64,000 bases of DNA from Candidatus Melainabacteria bacterium (GTDB taxonomy: Bacteria; Cyanobacteriota; Vampirovibrionia; Obscuribacterales; Obscuribacteraceae). The notes under the pieces were generated by a model that saw only the letters and a list, made by a program, of their open reading frames with translations, was not told where the DNA came from and ran no database searches. Each line of letters starts with the position of its first letter. The first letter of the stretch is position 1. A program made the translations under genes and the position numbers. The stretch lies in the NCBI GenBank assembly GCA_003242885.1, contig QKMZ01000002.1:397147-461146 (forward strand), in the 5' to 3' direction. Below, in pieces: positions 27,249-36,215 of the stretch.

Positions 27249-28151
27249 TTGACTGATAAGAGCAAGCGATTTCTGACGGTAAATGCATTTGCTGAGAAAC
27301 CATATGGCGGAAACCCCGCGGCAGTATTTACGCAAGCAGATGGTTTGCCTCCTGCGCTCATGCAAACCATCGCCCGCCAACTAAATTTGGTTGAAACGGT
27401 TTTTGTACTTTCCGGAGAGCAAAAAGCGGATTTTCGACTGCGATATTTCACACCCACCGCCGAGTTGCCTGTCGCGGGTCATCCCACCGTAGCGGCTTGG
27501 TGCGCGCTTCTTCATGATGGACTCGTGGATGTCGAACAGCGCAATATTTTTACTCAGATCAATCAAGCCGGAAAGCAGGAAATAAAAGTCGAGAAATCGA
27601 AGAATAAGGGCAAGCCGATTGTCACAATGAAGCAGCCAAATCCGCGCTTCCTCGAAACTCATTGCACCCGCGAGCAAGCAGCTTCTGTCCTGGCTGTAAA
27701 TTTAGATGCAATAGATGATCGTCTTCCCCTACACGCTGTTGATACCGGTTTGGGTCATTTGATTATTCCGATGCGTTCTCTCGATGCGTTGATGTCTGCA
27801 AAGCGGCAAATCGAGCCACTTGCGGAGCTCTGTAAATGGAATGGCGTTAGAGAAGCTCAGCTCTTTTGTTTTGAAACATTTGATAAAACCTGCCAACTTC
27901 ATACTCGCAATTTGTGTCCTCGTGAAGGTATGGAAGACCCGGCTTGCGGTGTCGGAAACGGCGCATTAACAGCCTATCTCAGTCAATATTATCGCTTTGC
28001 AGACAGCGATTTCAGCCTTCGCATCGAGCAAGGAAATATTGTCGACAGACCTTCAGTTGTTCACACTCGTGCCGTCAAGACAAAAGAAGAACACAAGATT
28101 TTTGTCGGTGGCTCGGGAATCGTGATGATGGAAGGTCACTTGCTCTTCTAG
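27249..28151 (+). CDS. PhzF-family isomerase/epimerase-like protein
   Basis: TTG 27249 has GAAGGG upstream at normal distance and gives a 300-residue protein of typical length. Family motifs are visible in both halves: FAEKPYGGNPAAVF, the catalytic Glu in LNLVETVFVL, LPVAGHPTVAAW, and in the second half EDPACGVGNGALTAYL. PhzF-like enzymes catalyse proton shifts on small molecules. The gene is not part of a phenazine cluster, so its substrate is unknown. It converges with the gene at 28169, with only 17 bases between. Confidence 0.9.
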   Translation: MTDKSKRFLTVNAFAEKPYGGNPAAVFTQADGLPPALMQTIARQLNLVETVFVLSGEQKADFRLRYFTPTAELPVAGHPTVAAWCALLHDGLVDVEQRNIFTQINQAGKQEIKVEKSKNKGKPIVTMKQPNPRFLETHCTREQAASVLAVNLDAIDDRLPLHAVDTGLGHLIIPMRSLDALMSAKRQIEPLAELCKWNGVREAQLFCFETFDKTCQLHTRNLCPREGMEDPACGVGNGALTAYLSQYYRFADSDFSLRIEQGNIVDRPSVVHTRAVKTKEEHKIFVGGSGIVMMEGHLLF

Positions 28152-28168
28152 ATTCGCCCTACGCATAA

Positions 28169-28834
28169 TCATTCATAATCGTCCGGTGGAATCTCTCTCA
28201 AGCTGCGGAAGCAGAGCGTTTCTTTTCGTCCGATATCGGTTTCCAATTGAATGGGAATTAGAGTATCGAGATCCTCGAAAATCTCGCTGTGGCGTACAAA
28301 GTTTTGCTTCCGCAGCTCGGAGACTAGCCCCTCGAGAGACTGGTTTGGCACGCGAATAGTTGCGACTAGATTGCGATTGAGCGTCAGCTCTAGTCGCAAA
28401 CGCACAAGCGTGCTGGCGCAGGCAGCAATCTCCGCGTCGGACATAAGACCGAGTTTTGATTTGACGAAAATTGCAACTTGCGAGCGTTCTTCAATCGGCA
28501 GCGAGCCATACTTCTTGCTGCCCAAAGGCGCATTCTTCTGATACCAGAGATCTTCATAGCGCAGCAGAGGCGCTGCGCGATTATTCCTTGTATCTTTGCG
28601 GCATTCCACTCGCACTTTTACGACTGCGTTGAGCTTTGTGCCGGAGTAACTGATGTAGTTTTTCAGCTCATCGCATTGAAGTTCGACCACATTGTCGTAT
28701 TGACTGAAATCCACCATTTGCGGTGGCATGAAATTTCTTTCGTTGTATTGCAATGCTGAGCCTCCGCTCCTTCCTCCGGCTTGGAGGAGTAGAGTTGCGC
28801 AGCAGAGTAAAACCAAAGAGAATTTCTGGCTCAT
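28169..28834 (-). CDS. Exported protein of unknown function
   Basis: The 221-residue product starts with a signal-peptide-like MSQKFSLVLLCCATLLLQAGG. The mature part contains a repeated beta-like pattern (YISYSGTKLNAVVKVRVECRK) and ends with an acidic PPDDYE. Cysteines at about 52, 75 and 139 could form disulphides. It was not assigned to a family. It stands alone, opposite to phzF-like and divergent from the 29311 unit. Confidence 0.6.
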   Translation of the reverse strand: MSQKFSLVLLCCATLLLQAGGRSGGSALQYNERNFMPPQMVDFSQYDNVVELQCDELKNYISYSGTKLNAVVKVRVECRKDTRNNRAAPLLRYEDLWYQKNAPLGSKKYGSLPIEERSQVAIFVKSKLGLMSDAEIAACASTLVRLRLELTLNRNLVATIRVPNQSLEGLVSELRKQNFVRHSEIFEDLDTLIPIQLETDIGRKETLCFRSLREIPPDDYE

Positions 28835-29310
28835 GGGAATTTCTCACAGTTTGCCATCGAATTGATTCCCAAAAAACATTCGCCAATCCCGCTTCTGCGC
28901 GCCGTGGAATGCTTAACTACTGTTTAGGTTGGCGGCGGCAACGAATCTCTTGTTCGCTAACTCTCATTGATGTACTCGTATTCATGCGCACTTCCGCTCT
29001 TTAGGACACGTAAATGCGGCAAGGTTTCCCTAACACACTTGTTGGGTTTTGATGTATGGTCACCCGGACAGTGCCCATTGACGGTGCGCTTGGGGCTTTG
29101 CTAAGTTGGGGAAGGAAGTCGGAAAAGTCCATCAGTTCAATTACTAGGTTACTCAGAAACGGCTGGCTGCCTTCAAAAACACTACCGTTTCGGGTGGACT
29201 CTCTCTTCTTTTTGCGCGTGTGTATCAATGCTTATCGTCTTTGGCAGTGCCCGAGACTGCGTTTGGCTTTGGTGAAATTTCCTTTTGACCTTCGAGTAAG
29301 GAGGTTCTCT
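28835..29310. other. Divergent intergenic region
   Basis: These 476 bases separate two divergent exported-protein genes and should contain both promoters. The plus-strand frame of the 29311 gene is open from 29056, but AAGGAGG and the signal peptide point to 29311. No RNA gene or clear promoter match was seen. Confidence 0.4.
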
Positions 29311-30255
29311 GTGTTTGACTCTGTGCGTAAATCACTACTCGGCACCTTGGCAGTGCTGATTCTTTTGCCCTCAGCAGCACTTCCTCAGCAAGTCATAAAC
29401 GGCTGCTCGGTTTTTCCACCCAACAATATTTGGAACCGTCGCATCGACACCCTTCCACTCGATCCAAACTCTTCTACCTATGTGAGCACCATCGGTGCCT
29501 CAACGCACTTTCACCCGGATGTCGGTAACGACATAAACTCGTTTGGCATTCCATACAACCTCACTAAAGGGAAAGGAAAAATTCTTCCTTCCTTTGATTA
29601 CGCCGATGAGAGTGATCCCGGGCCCTATCCGGTCACGACCAAGTTGCTGATTGAAGGAGGCACCTGGTCGACCGTTAATGCCGGCGACCGGCATGTCCTG
29701 ATGGTGGACACCAAAAAGCAAGTTCTTTACGAGCTATATGCCACCTACCCTTCCGGAAAGAAAGGCATTCATGCTGGTTCTGGTGCCATTTTTCCGCTCA
29801 ATTCGAATGCTTTGCGTCCTAACGGATGGACTTCTGCTGACGCTGCCGGGTTGCCTGTTTTTCCCGGACTGTTGAACTTTGACGAAGTAGCAACAGGCTC
29901 TGTCAAACATGCTTTGCGTTTTACCACCAGGCGCACAAATGGTTATATCTGGCCCGCGCGACACCAGGCTGGTCCGCAGACTGCGGGTTATCCACCAATG
30001 GGACAGCGCTTCAGGTTGCGCGCGAATTTCAATGTTTCCACCTACTCTCCGCGCATGCAGGTTGTACTTAATTGCTTGAAGCAGTACGGCATGATTGTCG
30101 CTGACAACGGCTCTAATTGGTACATGAGCGGCGCTCCCGATCGACGTTGGAATAACGAAGAGCTTGATCAATTGAAGAATCTCGTCGGCAGCGATTTTGA
30201 AGCAGTGGACGAGCGTGCTCTCATGGTAAATCCCGACTCAGGGCAATCACTTTGA
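29311..30255 (+). CDS. Secreted protein of a conserved uncharacterised family
   Basis: GTG 29311 is preferred because AAGGAGG lies nine bases before it and a signal peptide follows at once (MFDSVRKSLLGTLAVLILLPSAALPQ). The 314-residue protein opens with NGCSVFPPNNIWNRRIDTLP and SSTYVSTIGASTHFHPD, a pattern I recall from many bacterial secreted proteins without a known function. Conserved Trp/Tyr-rich segments continue to the end (YGMIVADNGSNWYMSGAPD). The stop overlaps the start of the next gene (TGATG), so the genes are co-translated with two pilin-like genes. Its role may be connected with the cell surface. Confidence 0.72.
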   Translation: MFDSVRKSLLGTLAVLILLPSAALPQQVINGCSVFPPNNIWNRRIDTLPLDPNSSTYVSTIGASTHFHPDVGNDINSFGIPYNLTKGKGKILPSFDYADESDPGPYPVTTKLLIEGGTWSTVNAGDRHVLMVDTKKQVLYELYATYPSGKKGIHAGSGAIFPLNSNALRPNGWTSADAAGLPVFPGLLNFDEVATGSVKHALRFTTRRTNGYIWPARHQAGPQTAGYPPMGQRFRLRANFNVSTYSPRMQVVLNCLKQYGMIVADNGSNWYMSGAPDRRWNNEELDQLKNLVGSDFEAVDERALMVNPDSGQSL

Positions 30256-31169
30256 TGAAATTTCCCCGCAGGCAGTTAGCAAAACGCAGTGCAAGAGGAA
30301 GCATGCTCTTCCTCTGCATTGCCGTTTTGGCTGTGCTTCTTGTGACAGTCGGGATCGCGTTTTCCTTCTACCTGGTTTTCTTTTCACACAAACATCTGCA
30401 AAGCCGCTCAGAAGATTTAGCTCTGGAATGCGCCAGGCAACTTAATGAGAATGACCATGGTGGCAAAATTAACAACCTGATCGGTCACAGCCGGGAGCTG
30501 GTTTTTACCTCCAGAGAACTCTACCAACGTACCGGAAACGATGAATTTCGCGGTTTGCAAGGACTGGCTGCACAGGTCCTCGATCAGTCCCGCAGTGGCG
30601 CAAAACTAATAACTGAAGAACGGAATCGTTATGTCGACCTCTCGGTTGCGCGGATGAGAAAGGCCGTGAAAGAAGCCGAGAGTGGCAATCAAGGCAATCT
30701 ATTCCTTGCGAATTTCTCAACCGCTGGCGGTGAGGTTTTTGACCTGCGGCTTGGAGATCTTGGCCAACCAATCTCCAATGTGGAGGCTTCTTCTGGGGTT
30801 TATAACCTCAACTCCTATGACCGCCAGCAGAATTTCATCAAACCAGGCAAACAAGTAGATTTGTTTGTCTCTAATGTCAACCTCAAACTGCCGGGCGAAG
30901 ATTCCGACCTGATTTTCGAATTGTCTTCACTTCAGCCTCCGGTAAAAGGACAATCTGCTCCACTGCGGCTGACTCGCGGCAAAGACTTTAAGCAGTCGTT
31001 GATTTTGCGAGACGGTGGTGAAGATAAAGCGGGACGGTGTTCTGTGATACCGTCAGCGGTGCAGGTGACGATGACTATGAATGTGAAACAGAATATTGTT
31101 GGCGAGTTCGATTCGAAGACACGCACAGTGAATACTGCCTGTGCAAATGGCGCTTGGACGGAACCTTAG
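30255..31169 (+). CDS. TadE/TadG-like single-span envelope protein
   Basis: ATG 30255 (or TTG 30252) gives about 304 residues. The N terminus has basic residues, then RGSMLFLCIAVLAVLLVTVGIAFSFYLVFFS in pieces of hydrophobic character at about residues 15-45. This layout is similar to TadE/TadG pilus-associated proteins, which start with a basic GSxxF-like stretch and one membrane helix. The remaining extracytoplasmic part is not recognised. The gene is coupled to the genes on both sides. The Tad connection is an inference from layout; no tad ATPase genes are in the window. Confidence 0.62.
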   Translation: MKFPRRQLAKRSARGSMLFLCIAVLAVLLVTVGIAFSFYLVFFSHKHLQSRSEDLALECARQLNENDHGGKINNLIGHSRELVFTSRELYQRTGNDEFRGLQGLAAQVLDQSRSGAKLITEERNRYVDLSVARMRKAVKEAESGNQGNLFLANFSTAGGEVFDLRLGDLGQPISNVEASSGVYNLNSYDRQQNFIKPGKQVDLFVSNVNLKLPGEDSDLIFELSSLQPPVKGQSAPLRLTRGKDFKQSLILRDGGEDKAGRCSVIPSAVQVTMTMNVKQNIVGEFDSKTRTVNTACANGAWTEP

Positions 31170-31185
31170 AGGCGGGGCTCAGGTT

Positions 31186-31770
31186 ATGTGCAAAACAGAA
31201 ATTAAACGCTCAAACAGATCTAGAGAACAGCGATCAGAAGCAGGTAGCAGCCAGCTAAGTGAGTTTGGTGCTGCTATCTTTCTGCTCTTTTCTTGTGTCG
31301 TCATCCCCCTTTTTGACTTGTCAGTCGTGCCGGTGAGACTCGGTCTCGGAAAGTCCATAGTCAACAATAGAGTGCATCAACTTGCGCAAAGCGAATGCTT
31401 GAGCGACGCTTTCAAAGCGCTCCAAGAGGGCGACTTCCACAATGGTCTTACCAAGATCGGCGGGTTTACTGCTAAGTCGACGCAGCTATCATTAATTGCA
31501 ACGTCCGTTAAAAACCCCGATCAGACCATGATAGTCGATCGTCCGGGCGCGTTATCCAGTGATTGGCTACCCGGTGGCAATAAAGGACCCTGTCTCTATC
31601 GCCTCGACCTGACTGTCGATGCTGAAATTGAACCTCTTATCACGGCTAAAGTTCCTGGCGTGCAAATTCCGGGGCTTACCCGCGCTATTCCTTTCCATCT
31701 GCGAGAGGAATCGAATTGGGAGAATATGGGCTGTGATCCTCTTAGCGGTGAGTTCTTCGTCAACAAATAA
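31186..31770 (+). CDS. Small TadE-like envelope protein
   Basis: ATG 31186 starts 16 bases after the previous stop; the frame is open to 31141. The 194-residue product has a polar basic N terminus (KTEIKRSNRSREQRSEAG) followed by one hydrophobic segment FGAAIFLLFSCVVIPLFDLSV, again like TadE/TadG. The rest is soluble and ends near a probable beta-rich part. It is the third gene of the 29311-31770 unit. The function is unknown. Confidence 0.6.
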   Translation: MCKTEIKRSNRSREQRSEAGSSQLSEFGAAIFLLFSCVVIPLFDLSVVPVRLGLGKSIVNNRVHQLAQSECLSDAFKALQEGDFHNGLTKIGGFTAKSTQLSLIATSVKNPDQTMIVDRPGALSSDWLPGGNKGPCLYRLDLTVDAEIEPLITAKVPGVQIPGLTRAIPFHLREESNWENMGCDPLSGEFFVNK

Positions 31771-31782
31771 GTTGGCGCGCAT

Positions 31783-32799
31783 CTAGAATTCTGTCGAGCA
31801 GCAAGTCTCTTTTGATTGCTCGCCTTCAGGCAATGGTTCTTCTCCAGGCGTTGCTTCTACATCCTGTGGCTCTTCTGGGCTTTCTTCCCCGCTGGGCTCT
31901 TCTCCTGGCGGCCCACCGCTTAGTTCCTCTCCTGCGGGCACTTCATCATCGCCGGGCTCTTCTTCGCCTTTCTCCTGTTTTTGCGAGGACAGTTTGTCCA
32001 TGAATTTCTGGAATTCTTCCGGCGATACTACGCCGTCACCATCTGCGTCCATCGCTTGAAACGCTTGCAGCAGCTCTTCGAGGGTAATCTGCCCATCACC
32101 ATTCTGGTCGAGGAAGCTCATGAAGTCCTTAAATTGGTCCTGTGGCGATTCTTGCGGATGTTCTTCTTCGCCCCCATGCTCTTCTTCGGGGTGTTCTTCA
32201 CCCTTGTCTTCACCCGCATGCTCTTCTTCACCCGCATGCTCTTCTTCACCCCCATGCTCTTCTTCGGCTCCGTGCTCTTCCTCACCGCCATGCTCTTCTT
32301 CGCCGCCATGCTCTTCCGGCTTTTCTTCGTTTCCATACTTCAATTCATCGCAGCCACCAGCATCTATGATGTGCTGACGCGCACTGTTTTGCAGCATGTC
32401 CAAATTACGCAGCTCTTGCTCGGAGAAACCATCGGCACCAAAATACTGTTGTGCTCTATCAATCAAGCTTTGTTCTTGTTGTAGACCTACATACTCATCA
32501 AAGTCGATTCCACCAGCCTTTACGCCGTCAAAGATTGCGTGTTCTTGGCGGTCTTGTCGGAAGTCGAGTCTATCGGGATCACCAATTGATGGCGCTTCGG
32601 CTTTGCTGCTGTCGGCTTTGTATATATCACCAGTAGCCATATCCAAGTAGTTCGCATTGCGCTCTGCTTTCCCTTGTGAATTTAACTTCTCGAAAGTCGC
32701 CCATTGGCTGCTTGGGCTGTAGACTTCATCGTGAATTGCAGATTCTGAAGGCTGCGCGGGCTTAACTGCGTAAGCCGATTCGATTTGATGTTCAGGCAT
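31783..32799 (-). CDS. EF-hand protein with Glu/His-rich hexapeptide repeats
   Basis: ATG 32799 has GGAGAG nine bases upstream and is preferred to the start 12 codons earlier. The 338-residue protein has no signal peptide. Residues 1-165 are an unknown domain (ATFEKLNSQGKAERNANYLD, FDEYVGLQQEQSLIDRAQQ). Then come about nine copies of a six-residue EEHGGE-like unit. Two canonical EF-hands follow: DQNGDGQITLEE and DADGDGVVSPEE. The C terminus is Pro/Glu/Gly-rich and ends CCSTEF. The EF-hands should bind calcium; the Glu/His repeat might bind other metals. The protein belongs with the other EF-hand proteins of this window by composition. Its role is unknown. Confidence 0.78.
   Translation of the reverse strand: MPEHQIESAYAVKPAQPSESAIHDEVYSPSSQWATFEKLNSQGKAERNANYLDMATGDIYKADSSKAEAPSIGDPDRLDFRQDRQEHAIFDGVKAGGIDFDEYVGLQQEQSLIDRAQQYFGADGFSEQELRNLDMLQNSARQHIIDAGGCDELKYGNEEKPEEHGGEEEHGGEEEHGAEEEHGGEEEHAGEEEHAGEDKGEEHPEEEHGGEEEHPQESPQDQFKDFMSFLDQNGDGQITLEELLQAFQAMDADGDGVVSPEEFQKFMDKLSSQKQEKGEEEPGDDEVPAGEELSGGPPGEEPSGEESPEEPQDVEATPGEEPLPEGEQSKETCCSTEF
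32174..32315 (-). repeat. 18-bp tandem coding repeat (EEHGGE)
   Basis: A unit close to CATGCTCTTCTTCACCCG (plus-strand reading) recurs at 18-base steps, interrupted once near 32192-32215. It encodes the EEHGGE-type hexapeptides. Near-identical third codon positions point to recent expansion. Confidence 0.85.
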
Positions 32800-33110
32800 G
32801 TGTTGCTCTCTCCATCTATTTGAATATGTGGGCACAGTGAGACGCGTCTGGCATATTAGTCAGTCGAAACTTGTATGTGCTTAGTAAGTGCAGAACGGAA
32901 GGTCTGCCGACTGGCGGCGTATTATAGGTTTGGGCGAAACGGTTTGGAAATTATGCGCGCAGTTTATGGCAGCGACGTGTCATCAGTGGCGTTTGAGAAA
33001 AACGCCGTAGTTCTCCCATTACATGAGGTTTTTCGAAAGAACGTTCAGGAAAAGTTCAGAAGAATTTCGATATTGTAGATGCGTCAAGGACATAGATTGG
33101 TGTTGAGAAT
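32800..33110. other. Divergent intergenic region
   Basis: These 311 bases lie between the EF-hand gene and the gene at 33111. A 67-codon open frame on the plus strand (32875-33078) has no ribosome site or motif. Nothing else was recognised. Confidence 0.4.
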
Positions 33111-34190
33111 ATGTCATATCATTCTTCATTTGCCAGAGCGTTGAGTGGTTCGGATTGCGTAATACCGAGTCAGGTTGATGATGCCAACTTAGACTACTAT
33201 CGATTTAGTGGGGATGGCGGAACAACTGCTGCTCCCCTGCGCAATGCGCGTATAGATTCCGCGCCGTCAGATTGTCAGATTGTGGATGAAGCTAACCAGC
33301 ATCCATACGAGTATGCGGAGGACGATTTGAGGCATGCGAAAAGCACTGCCGCTAGACTAACGGCGCTCGAGAAGATTGCTTCCAGCGGCGTTGATAGATT
33401 TAAGTTCAAAGATAAGGATGGTATAGAACGAGAGTTTAGAGTAGAAACCCAAGAGTGCGGTGAGAAAACCCTGATTCATTGCTATGCAAAAGATTCTCGC
33501 GGTGGCGAGCAAATAGTTATGCGTGCGGCGCGAAACGCCAGTGGAGAGATTGAGCAAGAGCGTAGTAAAGACGGTAAGCCGGTTTCATACTATGGCGACA
33601 ACTGGTCTCGCACAATGCAGGGTAAGTCTTTTCTTGTGGGTGAGAAGCAAGAGAGTGATGCACATAGGGAGAAACGCCCCACGAACGTTCGTGTTCGCGA
33701 GAATGAAGCAGCATCCAAAGAACGAGTCCGTGACAGTGAACATAATCACGCGAAACGGGAAAAGGAGCGCGATTGCGATGAAGAACGTAGCAAGCCGCGC
33801 GATGCATCTCGCAACCGTCGCGATGCGGAAGATGAGCGAGACTCTGGAAGAAGGCGTATGGATTCATGTGAAGAACGTGGTGAAAGGCGCGCTCCACGCA
33901 TTGATGTCGGTAGAGCACTTGCTGACGTCGCGTCTATTGCTGCACCATTTTTGATGGCACAGTTGAGTAATCGAAATTACTGCAATGACCTCTATCCTTA
34001 TCGGGAATACCCACACCATCTGCCTGAGCGGGGGTGTCGCAATTATTACGACAATTACAGGCATAACGATTTTGATGGGCGTGGACGCTACGAGTTTGGC
34101 GGCTATAAACATCACGAATATGATGGAAACCAATGGGGCCGCCCGCACCATTCAAGCTATCGAGTGCAAAGACAAGTGCGTTGTCGTTAG
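33111..34190 (+). CDS. Charged protein sharing a domain with the 2377 EF-hand protein
   Basis: The 359-residue protein has no signal peptide. Residues 70-180 resemble the C-terminal domain of the protein at 2377: LEKIASSGVDRFKFKDKDG, QIVMRAARNASGEI and DGKPVSYYGDNW. The middle (about 185-265) is extremely rich in Arg, Glu, Lys and Asp. The end is rich in Tyr, His, Asn and Gly (residues 290-355). This arrangement looks like an intrinsically disordered, perhaps self-associating protein attached to a folded N-terminal module. Function is unknown. The ATG has only a weak ribosome site. Confidence 0.68.
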   Translation: MSYHSSFARALSGSDCVIPSQVDDANLDYYRFSGDGGTTAAPLRNARIDSAPSDCQIVDEANQHPYEYAEDDLRHAKSTAARLTALEKIASSGVDRFKFKDKDGIEREFRVETQECGEKTLIHCYAKDSRGGEQIVMRAARNASGEIEQERSKDGKPVSYYGDNWSRTMQGKSFLVGEKQESDAHREKRPTNVRVRENEAASKERVRDSEHNHAKREKERDCDEERSKPRDASRNRRDAEDERDSGRRRMDSCEERGERRAPRIDVGRALADVASIAAPFLMAQLSNRNYCNDLYPYREYPHHLPERGCRNYYDNYRHNDFDGRGRYEFGGYKHHEYDGNQWGRPHHSSYRVQRQVRCR

Positions 34191-34284
34191 AGAGTAAAGG
34201 GCGGTTTCAACGGTTAAAACGAAAGACCGCTTGTCGGAAATATTTCTGGAGTTTCAAACGCGAGAAGAACCGTGAGAAGCCTGG

Positions 34285-35955
34285 CTAGAAGATCCATTGC
34301 TCTGCGCGCAACAGCTCTACTACAATTTCTCGAATTTTGCCGGCGAAGAGAAACTGTTTTAGCTCCAGTTCATTGAGCTCATGCAGATTGAGCGTGCCAT
34401 GCTCGTTGCGTGATGGATACTTGAGAGGCGCGTTCCAGAAGGGTAATTTGCCTGGACCTGGCTCTATTTGTCCTACGTCCTTCGGTGAAAATGGGATTTC
34501 GTTATAACTGTCGAGCCAGTCTTGGAGAATGTCTCCGATGCGCTCGATAGTTTTGTTCATGTACTCGGCTCCCTCGTCAGTCAACTTGGATGACGACGCG
34601 GCAAACAAGTGCGGATACTTTTCTTGAGCACGCAGCATCGCCTGCTCGATTTTTGCGCGCCCTGTGACGCATGTGTCTTTCGGACCGATTACGATACCAG
34701 AAAAGAGAAAAGTCATAATTCCAATCACTCTTTCCATCGCATTCTTCGTGCGGCGCAGACCTTCAACGGCAAGTTTTTGCACTTCCGGTCTGATTACCCG
34801 GAATGAATCTGCAAAACTGTTGACCGCTGAGTCTAGAGAGTTGTGGATGGTAGGATCTTCGAAGATTGCTTCGGTGTCAGGACCTCGAAGCAATGCGATT
34901 TTGGCGAAACCTTCTGGGTGATTGTAGTTGATTGAGTGATCGCCTGCGATCACAGCATGGGCAACTTTCGAATCTTCGACCTCGGGATGAGGTACAAACC
35001 AATCTTCAACTCCGATATTGACTAGGAGTTGGCGCTCTGCTGGTGTAAAGTCGATAGTGGTCAAATCACCAGTAAGATGCTCTTTGTTGAATGGGTCGTT
35101 GATCTTCTTCCAGATTGAGCGGACCACTTCCATGACTTGCAAGACGCTGCTGGGCGCGTTTTGCGGCAATGGACCTGCGGGGGTAAACGGTCCCAGACCC
35201 ATCTTCTTGCTCAGTAAAATAGCGACAACGTTCGCCATAAATTGCGGTGGCGCAATCTGGTGCTCTTTTACTGCGCGGGTTATGCGCTCCACGCTTTTGA
35301 TGACGTCGGGATTGGTAAAGTCCATGAAGTATGAAAGCGCTTGAGCTGCACCGTAAGCGCCATGAACGTTGTGGATGATGAAATTCTTGCGGTTTTTGAC
35401 GCTGTCGGAAAAAATCGAGGCAAGGATCGCGTCGCGCGTCTCAGTGTGGTCTAGTTGAAGCAGCTTTGCCGCTTCCAATACTTCACCCACTTCAGAACGA
35501 GTGTGCTTCCAATTCATGTTCCACTGATAGCTGGAACCAGGTGATTGTGAGTTTGTCGAGCGATCGAGTCTTTGGAATGAATCGCGCACAGTGGAGAGTG
35601 CGCACCAGATCAAATCTTTGTCTTCTCGCGTCAGAAGCTCATCTGCTTCAATTTTCGCGTAGATGTTAGTGACTTTTCCGTCTGCGCCGCGAACCGGCAC
35701 ATCCATCAAATCGCCCTTCAGCTCTTCTAGCGACTCGTCTATATTCTTTGGTGCCGGAAAAATGTCTTGAAAACGAAAATTGTCGGTAAGCCTGCCCAGC
35801 TGCTCGGACAAGATGTCAATTTTTATCGGCTCGAGTTCGAGTGTGCGATTAATGTCTCGGCGTTTTCTGGGTTCGCCGGCGCCGCGATTCGACGGCTCGG
35901 ACTTGCCGCCTGGGGGCGTATTTGGGCTTTTGCCCCTTCGAGGACTGCTTGACAT
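34285..35955 (-). CDS. Uncharacterised soluble protein, 556 residues
   Basis: ATG 35955 is preferred to TTG 36021 since the latter adds an unlikely extension; neither has a strong ribosome site. The first 50 residues are Pro/Ser/Arg-rich and disordered. The rest is well mixed and mostly helical. Spaced His and Asp residues (FIIHNVHGAYGAAQALSY, HAVIAGDHSINYNHPEG, IGPKDTC) recall HD-type phosphohydrolase helices, but the H..HD signature is not present in order, so this is only a thought. No membrane segment or signal is present. It is a single gene divergent from the glycosyltransferase at 36216. Confidence 0.6.
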   Translation of the reverse strand: MSSSPRRGKSPNTPPGGKSEPSNRGAGEPRKRRDINRTLELEPIKIDILSEQLGRLTDNFRFQDIFPAPKNIDESLEELKGDLMDVPVRGADGKVTNIYAKIEADELLTREDKDLIWCALSTVRDSFQRLDRSTNSQSPGSSYQWNMNWKHTRSEVGEVLEAAKLLQLDHTETRDAILASIFSDSVKNRKNFIIHNVHGAYGAAQALSYFMDFTNPDVIKSVERITRAVKEHQIAPPQFMANVVAILLSKKMGLGPFTPAGPLPQNAPSSVLQVMEVVRSIWKKINDPFNKEHLTGDLTTIDFTPAERQLLVNIGVEDWFVPHPEVEDSKVAHAVIAGDHSINYNHPEGFAKIALLRGPDTEAIFEDPTIHNSLDSAVNSFADSFRVIRPEVQKLAVEGLRRTKNAMERVIGIMTFLFSGIVIGPKDTCVTGRAKIEQAMLRAQEKYPHLFAASSSKLTDEGAEYMNKTIERIGDILQDWLDSYNEIPFSPKDVGQIEPGPGKLPFWNAPLKYPSRNEHGTLNLHELNELELKQFLFAGKIREIVVELLRAEQWIF

Positions 35956-36215
35956 TGGCTTTCTTTCTTGAAACTCTGGTCCGCGCGAAAACCTTTGAGT
36001 GGATATTCCCACATAGAGCAATGATAAATCATATCGAAAGTCGCCCCCTTATTGCGTAGTCAGGCTATCGACTTCGGCTTTCCAACGATTAATTGTGCCG
36101 TAGATGTCCGTCGGTGGGGCGCTTGCGAGCGTTTCATTAACGTCGAGCCAAGTAAACGAGCGTAAATCCTGCCAGAATATGTCCGTACCAGTAGCCCGTT
36201 TCGGAGCCCGCCCAA

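Noticed and set aside
32118..32484. Several overlapping open frames in the EEHGGE repeat region on both strands
   Set aside because: They are by-products of the 18-bp repeat, which has no stop in several frames. Only the minus frame has a ribosome site and EF-hands.
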